NCBI RefSeq assembly: GCF_001553115.1
Contig: NZ_KQ960182.1
Coordinates: 62,001-126,000 of the forward strand
Length of the DNA stretch: 64,000 nucleotides
Origin: Aedoeadaptatus coxii
Lineage (GTDB): Bacteria > Bacillota > Clostridia > Tissierellales > Peptoniphilaceae
Reading direction: 5' to 3'
Below, one piece after another: positions 9,679 through 18,158 of this stretch. The position numbers were made by a program, and so were the translations under genes. Under the pieces are notes generated by a model. It saw nothing but the letters and a program-made list of their open reading frames with translations. It searched no databases and was not told where the DNA came from. Positions within the stretch are counted from its first letter, which is position 1; each line of letters begins with the position of its first letter.

Positions 9679-12220
9679 TTTTGAAAAATTGACGCCGGCC
9701 ATGCGCCATTATGTCGAGACAAAAAATAAAAATCCCGAAGCCTATTTATTCTATCGAATGGGCGATTTTTACGAGCTCTTTTTTGACGATGCCGTCGAGG
9801 TATCGTCTCTTCTGGATCTTACACTTACGAAAAAAAGCGGAGGATTGGAAGATAAGATTCCCATGTGCGGCGTTCCCTTTCGCGTAGCCAATCAATATGT
9901 AAAGCGTCTCGTAAAGAAGGGCTATTCCGTCAGCATTTGCGATCAGGTCGAAGATCCGAAAGAGGCTAAGGGATTAGTCAAGCGCGAGATCATTAAGGTC
10001 GTGACGCCGGGAACTTTTGTCGACGAAGAAAATCCGGACGATACGCGGAGAATTACTTCAGTTGCCATGCAGGGTAAATTGATGATGCTTGCCCATTGTG
10101 ATTACGCTTCGGGCCGTATCAATCTGGAACAAAAAATCATTTGGGATTATCGAGATGCCTTGAGTTTTCTCGACAAACAACTGGAGTTTTATCGTCCTGC
10201 CGAAGTCATATTTAGCGACTTGGCCTACGAGCGGGAGCTTTCGGCATCATCGAAACAAGCCGGCGTAGTCAGTCTGCATGGGGTAGAGGATTGCAATGAG
10301 GAACTCTATCAACGCTATCCGGAGTTGTTTGACTCTCAATACCATCCGGCACTCAACTTGCTCGTGTATTATTTGGAGATGACGCAGATTCGTCGGCAAG
10401 ATCACCTTTACATTCAAAGTATGAATGACGGCGACGGGCATATGGACTTATCGGATACGACCATTCGCAATTTAGAACTCGTCGAAAATACCCACGACAG
10501 CACAAAAAAAGATTCTCTTTATGCTATTTTAGATCGCTGTACTACCCGAATGGGAAGCCGTAAAATGCGGGAAAAAATTCTTCGTCCCATGATGTCGGCA
10601 GATTCGCTAAATGAGCAATACGATCGAATCGAATCCCTCCAATCGAACCGCATCTTATTCGACGATATTCTCGAAAAGCTCGCCTCGATTTACGACATTG
10701 ATCGCTTGGCACTTTCCATCGCCAATCAAAATTTATCGCCGAAACAAATGGTTCGACTTCAAAAAAGTCTGGCGGCTTTTACGGAAATCCTCGACTTTCT
10801 CACTAGTGAAGGGGAAATGGTTCTTTACCGTCTTTTTGAGCAGGTAGATCCTTGTTCGGATCTTGCAAAGGAACTGGAATCTGTGTTTATCGACGATCCG
10901 CCTGCAAGTTATCAGGAGCAGCGTTTCATCCGTGAGGGCTACGATTCGGAACTCGACGAGCTGTTCGACAGTTCGGAGGGCGGCGCTCAATGGATTTTAG
11001 ATCTGGAGGAACGGGAACGAGAAGGTACGGGTATTAAGAACCTAAAAATTAAATATAATAAAATTCTCGGTTATTTCTTCGATGTATCGAAATCGAATCT
11101 ATCACTGGTACCCGATCGATTTATTCGAAAACAGACGCTGGTAGGTTCGGAACGTTTTTTTACAGATGAGTTGAAGGAACAGGAAGAAAGGATTCTCCAC
11201 GCCAAAGAAAGGGCTTTGGAGCGTCAATTAGCGCTTTTAGATTCCCTTCGCTGTCGCATTGCTACAGAGCTCGAAAATATTCAAAATATATCCGAAGCTG
11301 TTGCCGAACTGGATGTCATATGTTCATTCGCTCTCATTGCCGACCGCTACGGCTACGTACGTCCTACGCTTAATCAAGAGGGGAGTATTTCCATTGAAAA
11401 TGGTCGACATCCCGTCGTGGAGCGCACCATTGAAGAAGAGTATATCCCGAATGATACGCGTCTCGATCCTAATGGCTATTTCCTACAAGTGATTACCGGG
11501 CCGAATATGGCGGGAAAATCTACCTATATGCGTCAGGTGGCGCTGATTCAAATTATGGCGCAGATCGGCTCATTCGTTCCCTGCGATCGAGCAAATTTAC
11601 CTATAGTGGATCAGATTTTTACGCGTATCGGCGCATCGGATTTTCTAACTCGCGGTAAATCCACTTTTATGGTGGAAATGACGGAAGTAGCGGAAATATT
11701 ACGCCTCGCGACACCCCGTTCCCTAATTCTTTTCGACGAAGTTGGTAGAGGAACGAGTACCTACGACGGGCTCTCCATCGCCTGGTCTATTATTGAGTAT
11801 ATTTACGATGACGTTCGCGCCAAAACCCTATTTGCGACACATTATTTCGAACTGACCGAGCTTGCGAATCAATATGAGGGAATTTTAAACGTCACCGTAG
11901 CAACTGAAGAGGTAGATGAAGAAATTCTCTTTTTGCGCAAAATCGTATTGGGCGAAAGCAATTACTCCTTCGGAATCGATGTCGCCAAGCTTGCCGGCGT
12001 GAAGCCTACCGTTATTGAACGGGCGCGTCGTGTTTTAGTTGATTTGGAAAGGCAAAATAATGTGGAAACAGCTTCTATTCACGTAAAAGATGATGCTGTC
12101 GAAACTATGGTAGATGATGAACTGAGGGAAAAAATCAGATCCATCGACCTCGATCACACGACGCCGCTAGAGGCCCTTATGCTTTTACAGTCTTTAAAAG
12201 AGGAGGTGGACCATGCGTGA
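9665..12220 (+). CDS. mutS: DNA mismatch repair protein MutS
   Basis: Mismatch-recognising ATPase, 851 residues from the ATG at 9665. The mispair-reading motif is seen in MGDFYELFFDDA near residue 37. The C-terminal ATPase has Walker A in GPNMAGKSTYMRQ, Walker B in LILFDEVGRGTSTYDG and the ATHYFEL switch. An upstream in-frame ATG at 9545 would run deep inside miaB and gives no family similarity, so I rejected it. The end overlaps mutL by 8 bases. Confidence 0.96.
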   Translation: MEISDFEKLTPAMRHYVETKNKNPEAYLFYRMGDFYELFFDDAVEVSSLLDLTLTKKSGGLEDKIPMCGVPFRVANQYVKRLVKKGYSVSICDQVEDPKEAKGLVKREIIKVVTPGTFVDEENPDDTRRITSVAMQGKLMMLAHCDYASGRINLEQKIIWDYRDALSFLDKQLEFYRPAEVIFSDLAYERELSASSKQAGVVSLHGVEDCNEELYQRYPELFDSQYHPALNLLVYYLEMTQIRRQDHLYIQSMNDGDGHMDLSDTTIRNLELVENTHDSTKKDSLYAILDRCTTRMGSRKMREKILRPMMSADSLNEQYDRIESLQSNRILFDDILEKLASIYDIDRLALSIANQNLSPKQMVRLQKSLAAFTEILDFLTSEGEMVLYRLFEQVDPCSDLAKELESVFIDDPPASYQEQRFIREGYDSELDELFDSSEGGAQWILDLEEREREGTGIKNLKIKYNKILGYFFDVSKSNLSLVPDRFIRKQTLVGSERFFTDELKEQEERILHAKERALERQLALLDSLRCRIATELENIQNISEAVAELDVICSFALIADRYGYVRPTLNQEGSISIENGRHPVVERTIEEEYIPNDTRLDPNGYFLQVITGPNMAGKSTYMRQVALIQIMAQIGSFVPCDRANLPIVDQIFTRIGASDFLTRGKSTFMVEMTEVAEILRLATPRSLILFDEVGRGTSTYDGLSIAWSIIEYIYDDVRAKTLFATHYFELTELANQYEGILNVTVATEEVDEEILFLRKIVLGESNYSFGIDVAKLAGVKPTVIERARRVLVDLERQNNVETASIHVKDDAVETMVDDELREKIRSIDLDHTTPLEALMLLQSLKEEVDHA

Positions 12221-14039
12221 GATTATTTCATTAAGTGATCAAACCATTTCTCAGATCGCGGCCGGTGAGATTGTCGAAAATCCGGCATCGATTATTAAAG
12301 AGTTGGTCGAAAATGCCATCGATGCAAAGGCCACTTCTATCAGTATACGACTGTCTGAAAATTTACTCGACGAAATACGCATCTCCGATAATGGCGAAGG
12401 CATTCCGAAGGATCAAATTAAAAAAGCTTTTAATCGTCATGCGACGTCGAAACTTCGTACTATTTCCGATCTTTCCATTATTACAAGTCTCGGCTTTCGC
12501 GGCGAGGCTTTAGCGAGTATTGCCAATATAAGCAATATGGAATGTATTACCAAAACCGATGACGAGCCTTTTGGGTATTCCGTTTCGATTACAGAAGGAA
12601 AAGTATCCGATGTAACGCCCGTAGGTTCCGCCACGGGAACGACCATGATCGTCAGAGATGTATTTTATAATACGCCGGTGCGTAAACAATTTTTGAAAAG
12701 TTCCGGCAAAGAAATTCGCCAAATTATAAAAATGGTGGAACTTATTGCGCTGAGTCGAAAGGATATTTCATTCCATCTTTTATGGGATCGTAAGACGTTA
12801 TTGCAGTCTCACGCCTCGGGGGATAATCTTAATCACATTTATTCTATTTTAGGTAAAGAGATCGCCAAAAATCTCGTGCCCATTGAATTCGAAACAGAGT
12901 CATACCGCATCGAAGGTTATGTAGGAAATAATTTATTACATCGATCTACCCCTGAACGCGAATATATTTTTGTTAACGGTCGAGGCGTAAAGAGCGACGA
13001 CATTTCCAATGCCGTGAGAAAAGTGTATCGCTCTCTGATTCCTCTGCATCACTATCCGGTATTTATACTTTATTTAACAATTGATCCCGTTTTAATAGAC
13101 GTGAACATTCATCCTCAAAAGCAGATGGTGCGTTTATCGAACCACAATCAAATTGCCGTCCTACTGGAAAGGTTAGTGGCGCGTGCTTTGGAACCGAACA
13201 GAGAAATTCCGGTCGTGGAAGAGTTCACCGAACCCTCATCTAAAATAGAAGAGGTTCAAAAACCTGAGAAGACGATCTTTCAACTTCATCGCGAAAAAGA
13301 GGATGCGCTAAAAGGGATGGAATACAAGAAGCAAGTACATGTTCCCGAAAGGGTTTATGAACCGAAAGCATCTTATGGTGCCAATCACGAAGAGCCGGAA
13401 GAAGAAAGCGAAGAGGTTTGTGTGCAAGAGGCCAAACCGAAAGTACCTCCTCTCGACGTGGAGCTTTACGAGTTCCTAGCGGTCATTTTTCGCACGTACA
13501 TTCTCTTTGAAAATAAACGAGATCATCGCGTGTTGCTAGTAGATCAACACGCAGCCCACGAGCGCATACTTTATGAAAAGTATAGCCGCGCCATTGATCG
13601 AGGAGCTGTATCTACCCAGTTGCTCCTCGATCCCATTCAGATTCATCTGACGCCTGAAGAGATGCAGCTCATTGAAACTTACGGAGAGGCTTACAGCTTA
13701 TTGGGTTTTGCGCCGGAACCATTCGGTGAAAATACCGTGCTTATTCGTGAAGTGCCGCAACATATTTTAATTCCCGATATCCGTCAGTTTTTCCTTGATT
13801 CTCTTCACAGTCTAGATAAAGGCGTCGATGTGAAGGAACAACACATTTACAAGATCATGCGATTGGCTTGTCGTAGCGCTATTAAAGCAGGGGATAGACT
13901 ATCGGAAGAAGAGGCCTATGCTCTTTTAGATGAATTAAATCGAGCGGAAACGCCCTTCACCTGTCCTCACGGAAGACCAACGATGATTCACTTGGAAAAG
14001 CGAACATTCGAGAAGTTGTTTTTGAGGGAGGGTCTATGA
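12213..14039 (+). CDS. mutL: DNA mismatch repair protein MutL (endonuclease type)
   Basis: A GHKL ATPase that couples MutS to strand incision. N-terminal motifs are IAAGEIVENPASIIKELVENAIDA, ISDNGEGI and TSLGFRGEALASI. The C-terminal part has DQHAAHERILYE, matching the DQHAxxExxxxE metal-binding signature of nicking MutL proteins, plus ACRSAIKAGD and CPHGRPT. This indicates a MutH-independent pathway. A charged linker of about 90 residues (roughly 330-420) joins the domains. The length is 608 residues. It overlaps miaA by 4 bases. Confidence 0.96.
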   Translation: MREIISLSDQTISQIAAGEIVENPASIIKELVENAIDAKATSISIRLSENLLDEIRISDNGEGIPKDQIKKAFNRHATSKLRTISDLSIITSLGFRGEALASIANISNMECITKTDDEPFGYSVSITEGKVSDVTPVGSATGTTMIVRDVFYNTPVRKQFLKSSGKEIRQIIKMVELIALSRKDISFHLLWDRKTLLQSHASGDNLNHIYSILGKEIAKNLVPIEFETESYRIEGYVGNNLLHRSTPEREYIFVNGRGVKSDDISNAVRKVYRSLIPLHHYPVFILYLTIDPVLIDVNIHPQKQMVRLSNHNQIAVLLERLVARALEPNREIPVVEEFTEPSSKIEEVQKPEKTIFQLHREKEDALKGMEYKKQVHVPERVYEPKASYGANHEEPEEESEEVCVQEAKPKVPPLDVELYEFLAVIFRTYILFENKRDHRVLLVDQHAAHERILYEKYSRAIDRGAVSTQLLLDPIQIHLTPEEMQLIETYGEAYSLLGFAPEPFGENTVLIREVPQHILIPDIRQFFLDSLHSLDKGVDVKEQHIYKIMRLACRSAIKAGDRLSEEEAYALLDELNRAETPFTCPHGRPTMIHLEKRTFEKLFLREGL

Positions 14040-14941
14040 GACGCTTTATCTTAATTACGGGGCCGACAGGTTCGGGAAAATCCAACCTCTCCGTTCAACT
14101 GGCTAAGACAATGGAGACGGAGATTATTTCCGCTGATTCCGTGCAAGTTTACAAGGGATTCGACATCGGATCCGGAAAAATTACGGAGGAGGAAAAGGAG
14201 GGCATTACGCACCATCTAATCGATATAAGAGAAGGTGACGAACCCTATTCCGCTGCCGATTTTTACCAAGAGGCTACGCCCATTATCGATCGATTAAACG
14301 GAGAAGGCAAAATTCCCATTATTTGCGGCGGTACGGCCCTCTATATTCACGGCCTTATTTACGACATTCAGTTTGGTCATAAGCCTTCTTTAAACTATCG
14401 CAATGAACTAAACGCTATTTATGAAGAAAAAGGTCTCGAGTATCTCGTAAAAATCCTAGAAGAGAAAAATCCGAAACTCGCCGAAAACACCGACTTGTTA
14501 AATCCTCGTCGCGTAATGCGGGCGTTGGAAAAATTAGAAAGCGGACATTACGACGGAGAAAATCTTCGCAAAAAAAGAGAGAATATACGATGGGATTATT
14601 TTATCCTCAATTGGGATAGGGATACCCTTTACGACCGCATTAATCGAAGAGTTCTTCACATGGTAGAAGACGGTCTCTTTGACGAAGTGGAGAACCTCTA
14701 TAAGCATTACGGCGATGTAAAACCCCTTCAGGCCATCGGCTACAAGGAAGTGGTGAACTATCTAAAAGGGGAGTGGGATAGAGACACCGCTATCGAAAAG
14801 ATTCAGCAACACAGCCGTAATTTTGCAAAACGTCAGCTTACATGGTTCCGTAAAGAAGACGGCATTCTACTGGATATGGAAGCTATGGGCACAGACGAGG
14901 CGATCGAGACTATATTGGAAAGAGTGAACTATGAAGATTAA
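14036..14941 (+). CDS. miaA: tRNA dimethylallyltransferase
   Basis: Transfers a dimethylallyl group to A37 of tRNAs that read codons starting with U, the step before MiaB. The P-loop is GPTGSGKSNLS near residue 9, followed by ISADSVQVYKGFDIGSGK and the CGGTALYI block; QAIGYKEV is near the C-terminal third. The 301 residues are typical. The dimethylallyl donor comes from the MEP pathway, three enzymes of which are also in this window. The end overlaps the next gene by 11 bases. Confidence 0.95.
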   Translation: MRRFILITGPTGSGKSNLSVQLAKTMETEIISADSVQVYKGFDIGSGKITEEEKEGITHHLIDIREGDEPYSAADFYQEATPIIDRLNGEGKIPIICGGTALYIHGLIYDIQFGHKPSLNYRNELNAIYEEKGLEYLVKILEEKNPKLAENTDLLNPRRVMRALEKLESGHYDGENLRKKRENIRWDYFILNWDRDTLYDRINRRVLHMVEDGLFDEVENLYKHYGDVKPLQAIGYKEVVNYLKGEWDRDTAIEKIQQHSRNFAKRQLTWFRKEDGILLDMEAMGTDEAIETILERVNYED

Positions 14942-16160
14942 TGAAAATGAATTACAGACCATAGAGAAGAGTCTGGAAAGAGAATTTTTGGAATTGGATC
15001 ACATCGCCTACGAGAATCAGGAAAAAGTGCTAAATGCATTGCAAAAAGTTAGGTTGGCATCGACGGATTTTAATTGGGCCACCGGTTACGGCTATGGCGA
15101 TGTAGGGCGAGAGAAGGTGGAAGCCGTCTACGCCGATATTTTTCGCACGGAAGACGCCTTGGTTCGACCGAACATGGTATCGGGTACCCATGCCATCTCC
15201 TTAGTGCTTCGCGCCCTCACATCCCACGGGTCTACTATTTTATCCGTCACCGGCGCGCCATATGATACGCTCCACAAGGTATTAGGTGTTGCGGGAAATG
15301 CGCCGGGGAACTTAAAGGAGCGAGGGGTTGCATATAAGGAACTGCCCCTACAAGACGGTATGATCGACTTTGATGGCATTCGCGATGCCATTACTGACGA
15401 CGTCGATCTCGTCATTATGCAACGTTCTACAGGTTACTCCGATCGCCGCGCCTTCACCGTATCCGAAATCGAGCGTGCCGCAAAAGAAATTCGCAAAAAA
15501 TACAATGGCATTATCTTTTTGGATAATTGCTACGGCGAGTTTACGGAACTTATTGAACCGAGCCAAGTCGGCGTCGACGTCATGGCGGGATCGCTCATTA
15601 AAAATCCGGGCGGCGGCTTAAGCCTTTCCGGCGGATATGTCGTCGGCAGCAAAGCAATCGTCGAACGCGTAGCATCTGAGCTAACAGCTCCCGGCATCGG
15701 AAAAGAATGCGGATTAAGTTTCGGTCAAACGCGCAACACATTAATGGGGCTATTCTTAGCGCCACACCGCGTCAATCAATGCATAAAAGGGGCGCTGCTC
15801 TTTGCAAAGACATTCGAATATTTAGGATTCGATTGCATTCCTTCTTCGAAAGATCCGAGGAGCGATATCGTCCAGTCCATAGCGCTAAAAACAGACGAAA
15901 ACCTCGTCGCTTTTTGCCGCGCCATTCAAAGTGCATCTCCCGTAGATTCACATGTAACCCCGTATCCTTGGGATATGCCGGGATATGAAGATCAAGTGAT
16001 CATGGCGGCAGGCGGCTTTATAGAAGGCTCTTCCATTGAACTTTCCGCGGATGGCCCCATGCGGGAACCTTATCGCGTCTATTTCCAAGGCGGGTTGACC
16101 TTCGATCATATTAAAATCACCCTTCGAAAAGTTTTAAAAGCCATGAACTTAATGGATTGA
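14931..16160 (+). CDS. PLP-dependent methionine gamma-lyase family protein (YnbB / 'aluminium resistance' family)
   Basis: A 409-residue pyridoxal-phosphate enzyme of the Cys/Met metabolism fold. Recognisable blocks are FNWATGYGYGDVGREK, RPNMVSGTHAIS, IMQRSTGYSDR, FLDNCYGEF, and GSLIKNPGGGLSLSGGY, which holds the probable PLP lysine. The family is often annotated as methionine gamma-lyase or aluminium-resistance protein, but its substrate is unproven. It commonly follows miaA in Firmicutes. Here it overlaps miaA by 11 bases and is the last gene before a terminator. Confidence 0.85.
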   Translation: MKINENELQTIEKSLEREFLELDHIAYENQEKVLNALQKVRLASTDFNWATGYGYGDVGREKVEAVYADIFRTEDALVRPNMVSGTHAISLVLRALTSHGSTILSVTGAPYDTLHKVLGVAGNAPGNLKERGVAYKELPLQDGMIDFDGIRDAITDDVDLVIMQRSTGYSDRRAFTVSEIERAAKEIRKKYNGIIFLDNCYGEFTELIEPSQVGVDVMAGSLIKNPGGGLSLSGGYVVGSKAIVERVASELTAPGIGKECGLSFGQTRNTLMGLFLAPHRVNQCIKGALLFAKTFEYLGFDCIPSSKDPRSDIVQSIALKTDENLVAFCRAIQSASPVDSHVTPYPWDMPGYEDQVIMAAGGFIEGSSIELSADGPMREPYRVYFQGGLTFDHIKITLRKVLKAMNLMD

Positions 16161-16165
16161 CATGA

Positions 16166-16189
16166 CCCTCGGGAAGCCGAGGGTTTTTT
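16166..16189 (+). terminator. Terminator of the miaB-mutSL-miaA unit
   Basis: Perfect 7-bp stem CCCTCGG/CCGAGGG with a GAAG loop and six T. Confidence 0.9.
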
Positions 16190-16197
16190 AGTGCAAC

Positions 16198-16230
16198 AAA
16201 AAAGTGCTTATAGAGGCCTATAAGCACTTT
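16198..16230 (-). terminator. Terminator of lexA
   Basis: Perfect 13-bp inverted repeat (AAAGTGCTTATAG and its complement) around AGGC, with six T on the minus strand just after it. The shorter T run on the plus side could also help stop rightward transcription. Confidence 0.88.
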
Positions 16231-16234
16231 AAGT

Positions 16235-16858
16235 TTAAAACATGCGATAGAGCCCGATAACTTTTCCGAGGATTTGCAAATCCTCTACATAAATCGGTTC
16301 CATGGAAGAATTTTCAGGTTGTAGACGATAGCGGTGATTTTCCGTATCTTTGTAAAATGTTTTAATCGTCGCCTCTTCGTCGATAAGGGCCAAAACAATT
16401 TCGCCTTCCCGAGCCGTAGAGCATTGCTCGATAAGGACTTGGTCGCCGTCTAAAATTCCGGCTTCGATCATGCTTTCGCCTTGGACGGTTAAAAAGAAGA
16501 GATTTCGATCCCTGACGACGTCATTTGCCAAGGGAATCGTATCCGAAATATTTTCAGCGGCGAGAATAGGCATACCGGCGGCGACACGGCCTAAAATCGG
16601 AACGTCTACCGTTTTCTTTTTAGAGTAGAGAAAGTCGTCATCTTGCTGTACGATTTCAATGGCGCGATTAATAGTAGCACCTCGACGAATATAATTTTTA
16701 TATTCAAGCTTTTCCAAATGGGAATGAACCGTTGAAGTGCTTTTAATATTGCAGCCCTCACATATATTGCGAATAGAAGGGGGGTAGCCATTCGTTTCGA
16801 TGTAACGTTTTATAAATAAAAGAATAGTTGATTCGCGATCGGTCAAATCTTCATACAT
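16235..16858 (-). CDS. lexA: LexA repressor (SOS regulator)
   Basis: Represses DNA-damage genes until RecA filaments trigger its self-cleavage. The N-terminal winged helix (LTDRESTILLFI, TNGYPPSIRNIC, STSTVHSHL) is followed by the Ala-Gly cleavage site in GRVAAGMP, the catalytic serine in VQGESM and the lysine in EATIKTFY. The ATG at 16858 has AAAGGAG ahead and gives 207 residues, the normal size. A longer reading from 16921 would cover the promoter and operators. The gene is divergent from yneA, as in Bacillus, and RecA is encoded at 24975-26012. Confidence 0.95.
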   Translation of the reverse strand: MYEDLTDRESTILLFIKRYIETNGYPPSIRNICEGCNIKSTSTVHSHLEKLEYKNYIRRGATINRAIEIVQQDDDFLYSKKKTVDVPILGRVAAGMPILAAENISDTIPLANDVVRDRNLFFLTVQGESMIEAGILDGDQVLIEQCSTAREGEIVLALIDEEATIKTFYKDTENHRYRLQPENSSMEPIYVEDLQILGKVIGLYRMF

Positions 16859-16888
16859 AGAATAAAGCTCCTTTTCTAAGTTAATGAC

Positions 16889-16917
16889 AGTATACCAAAA
16901 ACGAACATATATTTCAA
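16889..16917 (-). promoter_or_regulatory. Promoter of lexA
   Basis: On the minus strand: -35 TTGAAA (16917-16912), a 17-base spacer and -10 TATACT (16894-16889). The LexA-like box at 16902-16915 fills much of the spacer and overlaps the -35, which would give autorepression. Confidence 0.7.
16902..16915. promoter_or_regulatory. LexA box 1 (lexA promoter)
   Basis: CGAACATATATTTC, close to the Gram-positive LexA operator CGAAC-N4-GTTYG. The same sequence with one base changed occurs in front of ftsK at 31357-31370. Confidence 0.65.
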
Positions 16918-16928
16918 ACATATATTCT
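16915..16928. promoter_or_regulatory. Possible LexA box 2 (weak)
   Basis: CAAACATATATTCT directly abuts box 1 and keeps the AAAC-N4-ATTC symmetry. It is a weaker match than its neighbours and may serve cooperative binding or be a chance resemblance. Confidence 0.35.
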
Positions 16929-16936
16929 AAAAACCC

Positions 16937-16965
16937 TTGACTTCAAACGAATGTTCGATTACAAT
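16937..16965 (+). promoter_or_regulatory. Promoter of yneA-like gene
   Basis: -35 TTGACT (16937-16942), a 17-base spacer and -10 TACAAT (16960-16965). The LexA-like box at 16944-16957 lies wholly inside the spacer. Confidence 0.72.
16944..16957. promoter_or_regulatory. LexA box 3 (yneA promoter spacer)
   Basis: CAAACGAATGTTCG; the right half is a perfect GTTCG and the left half has one change from CGAAC. Confidence 0.6.
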
Positions 16966-16978
16966 AAGAACAAATGAT

Positions 16979-16992
16979 CGAACAAGCGTTCT
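16979..16992. promoter_or_regulatory. LexA box 4 (downstream of yneA start point)
   Basis: CGAACAAGCGTTCT has perfect GAAC-N4-GTTC arms. A half-matching GAAC-N4-GATC lies just before it at 16968-16979, so up to five imperfect sites crowd the 90 bases between the two genes. Confidence 0.65.
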
Positions 16993-17012
16993 GAACATGA
17001 TCGGAGGGTTTT

Positions 17013-17342
17013 ATGAATAAAGTAGTATTAAATAATAAAAAGCGTCTCGTTTCAAAATCGGCCTATCGACGTCGCCGTTTACGTTTAATCCCCATTATAG
17101 GCATTATGCTTTTCATAATGATGGGCATGAACTTTGCACCGACTGCAAAGACAACATATGTTGTTCGCGAGGAGTACCACGTCAAAAGCGGCGATACGCT
17201 ATGGAATATAGCGTCGTCATTTGCCAATGAAAAAGATGATCTGCGCATGATCGTCGATTCAATAGTAGAAGAAAATCAACTAAAAAATTCAGCCGACATT
17301 CATCCCGGCGATGTATTGCAAATTGTGACACGATCGCGATAA
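17013..17342 (+). CDS. yneA: YneA-like SOS cell-division suppressor (TM + LysM)
   Basis: A 109-residue protein with a basic N-terminus (residues 1-28), one membrane helix (LIPIIGIMLFIMMGM, about 29-43) and a C-terminal LysM domain (HVKSGDTLWNIASSF through HPGDVLQIV). This architecture, the divergent position against lexA and the LexA boxes in its promoter match YneA, which blocks septum formation during DNA damage. A GGAGG site precedes the ATG. The function is inferred from layout; LysM plus one helix alone would not prove it. Confidence 0.82.
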   Translation: MNKVVLNNKKRLVSKSAYRRRRLRLIPIIGIMLFIMMGMNFAPTAKTTYVVREEYHVKSGDTLWNIASSFANEKDDLRMIVDSIVEENQLKNSADIHPGDVLQIVTRSR

Positions 17343-17370
17343 CAGCTCGAAGATTCCTTTTAACTTTTAG

Positions 17371-17395
17371 GCACTTACATATGTAAGTGCTTTTT
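17371..17395 (+). terminator. Terminator after yneA
   Basis: A perfect 20-base palindrome, GCACTTACAT and its complement, followed by five T. Confidence 0.82.
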
Positions 17396-17421
17396 ATATT
17401 GCCATGATCCAGGCCATAAAA

Positions 17422-17439
17422 TGTAAAGTAAACTTGACA
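17422..17439. promoter_or_regulatory. Upstream operator of the XRE cassette
   Basis: TGTAAAGTAAACTTGACA, an imperfect palindrome whose right arm contains the -35 TTGACA. A near copy lies 44 bases downstream. Confidence 0.6.
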
Positions 17440-17462
17440 TGACGAAGCACATCGATTATTCT
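17434..17462 (+). promoter_or_regulatory. Promoter of the XRE cassette
   Basis: -35 TTGACA (17434-17439), a 17-base spacer and -10 TATTCT (17457-17462). The two operator copies cover the -35 and the start-point region, a layout suited to autorepression. Confidence 0.65.
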
Positions 17463-17465
17463 ATA

Positions 17466-17483
17466 TGTAAAGTTAACTTGTCA
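17466..17483. promoter_or_regulatory. Downstream operator of the XRE cassette
   Basis: TGTAAAGTTAACTTGTCA, matching the upstream copy at 16 of 18 positions, with a central AAGTTAACTT palindrome. The 44-base offset is close to four helical turns. Confidence 0.6.
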
Positions 17484-17503
17484 TTTAGAGGGGGTGGTTG
17501 TAT

Positions 17504-17719
17504 TTGAAAAATAGATTAGAAGAGATCAGAAAAGAGAGAAAAATAACACAGGAGGAATTGGCCAATGTTCTTGAAGTGTCCAGGCAAACTATTGGATCGT
17601 TGGAAAATGGTAAATATAATCCTTCAATTCTACTGGCTTTTAAAATCTCAAAATATTTTAATACGACCATAGAAGATATTTTCATATATGAGGAGGAGAG
17701 TGACGATGAACAAAAATAA
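17504..17719 (+). CDS. XRE-family transcriptional regulator (short)
   Basis: A 71-residue helix-turn-helix protein that is little more than the DNA-binding domain: [20 protein letters not shown], then [17 protein letters not shown] as the recognition helix region. This class often represses its own operon of small membrane proteins. I chose TTG at 17504, with GGGGTGG just upstream, because it gives the common MKNRL start; a TTG at 17498 is also in frame. The operators described upstream are its likely targets. The end overlaps the next gene by 14 bases. Confidence 0.8.
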   Translation: MKNRLEEIRKERKITQEELANVLEVSRQTIGSLENGKYNPSILLAFKISKYFNTTIEDIFIYEEESDDEQK

Positions 17720-18140
17720 GAGTGTTTTTATCGAGGGGCTATTGGCACTTTTAGGCGCAGGACTTGTTATCATAGGGTTTCTGATTTTCAAAAATATCAA
17801 CACAAATAATATCGGCATTTTTCCATATATAATGATTGCCTTAGGTTGCGGAATCTTTGGTCATTATACAGAAAAAATGATCAAATATTTCTCCTTAAAA
17901 AATCGTGAAGATCTTAGAAGGCAAATTAAAATTGATGAAAATGACGAGCGAAATATTTTAATTGCTGAAAAATCAAAAGCAAAGGCTTACGATCTTATGA
18001 TCTATTTATTTGCGGCAGTGCTCCTGATATTTTCATTGATGAGAGTCGATAAATTGCAAATTATAATCATAGTCGCTTTATATCTATCGATACAACTATA
18101 TGGTGTGTACTGGCGAAATAAACTTGAAAGGGAAATGTAG
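17706..18140 (+). CDS. Small membrane protein, DUF2178-like
   Basis: A 144-residue protein with two hydrophobic hairpins (about residues 9-28 and 35-55, then 93-112 and 115-135) around a charged cytoplasmic segment, [19 protein letters not shown]. The DER...EKSKA pattern and the neighbour XRE gene recall the DUF2178 family, whose function is unknown. GGAGGAG precedes the ATG at 17706. Base composition is visibly more AT-rich than the housekeeping genes either side, suggesting acquisition as a cassette. The family assignment is tentative. Confidence 0.65.
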   Translation: MNKNKSVFIEGLLALLGAGLVIIGFLIFKNINTNNIGIFPYIMIALGCGIFGHYTEKMIKYFSLKNREDLRRQIKIDENDERNILIAEKSKAKAYDLMIYLFAAVLLIFSLMRVDKLQIIIIVALYLSIQLYGVYWRNKLEREM

Positions 18141-18158
18141 AATCGGAGGAGAAGTGAA

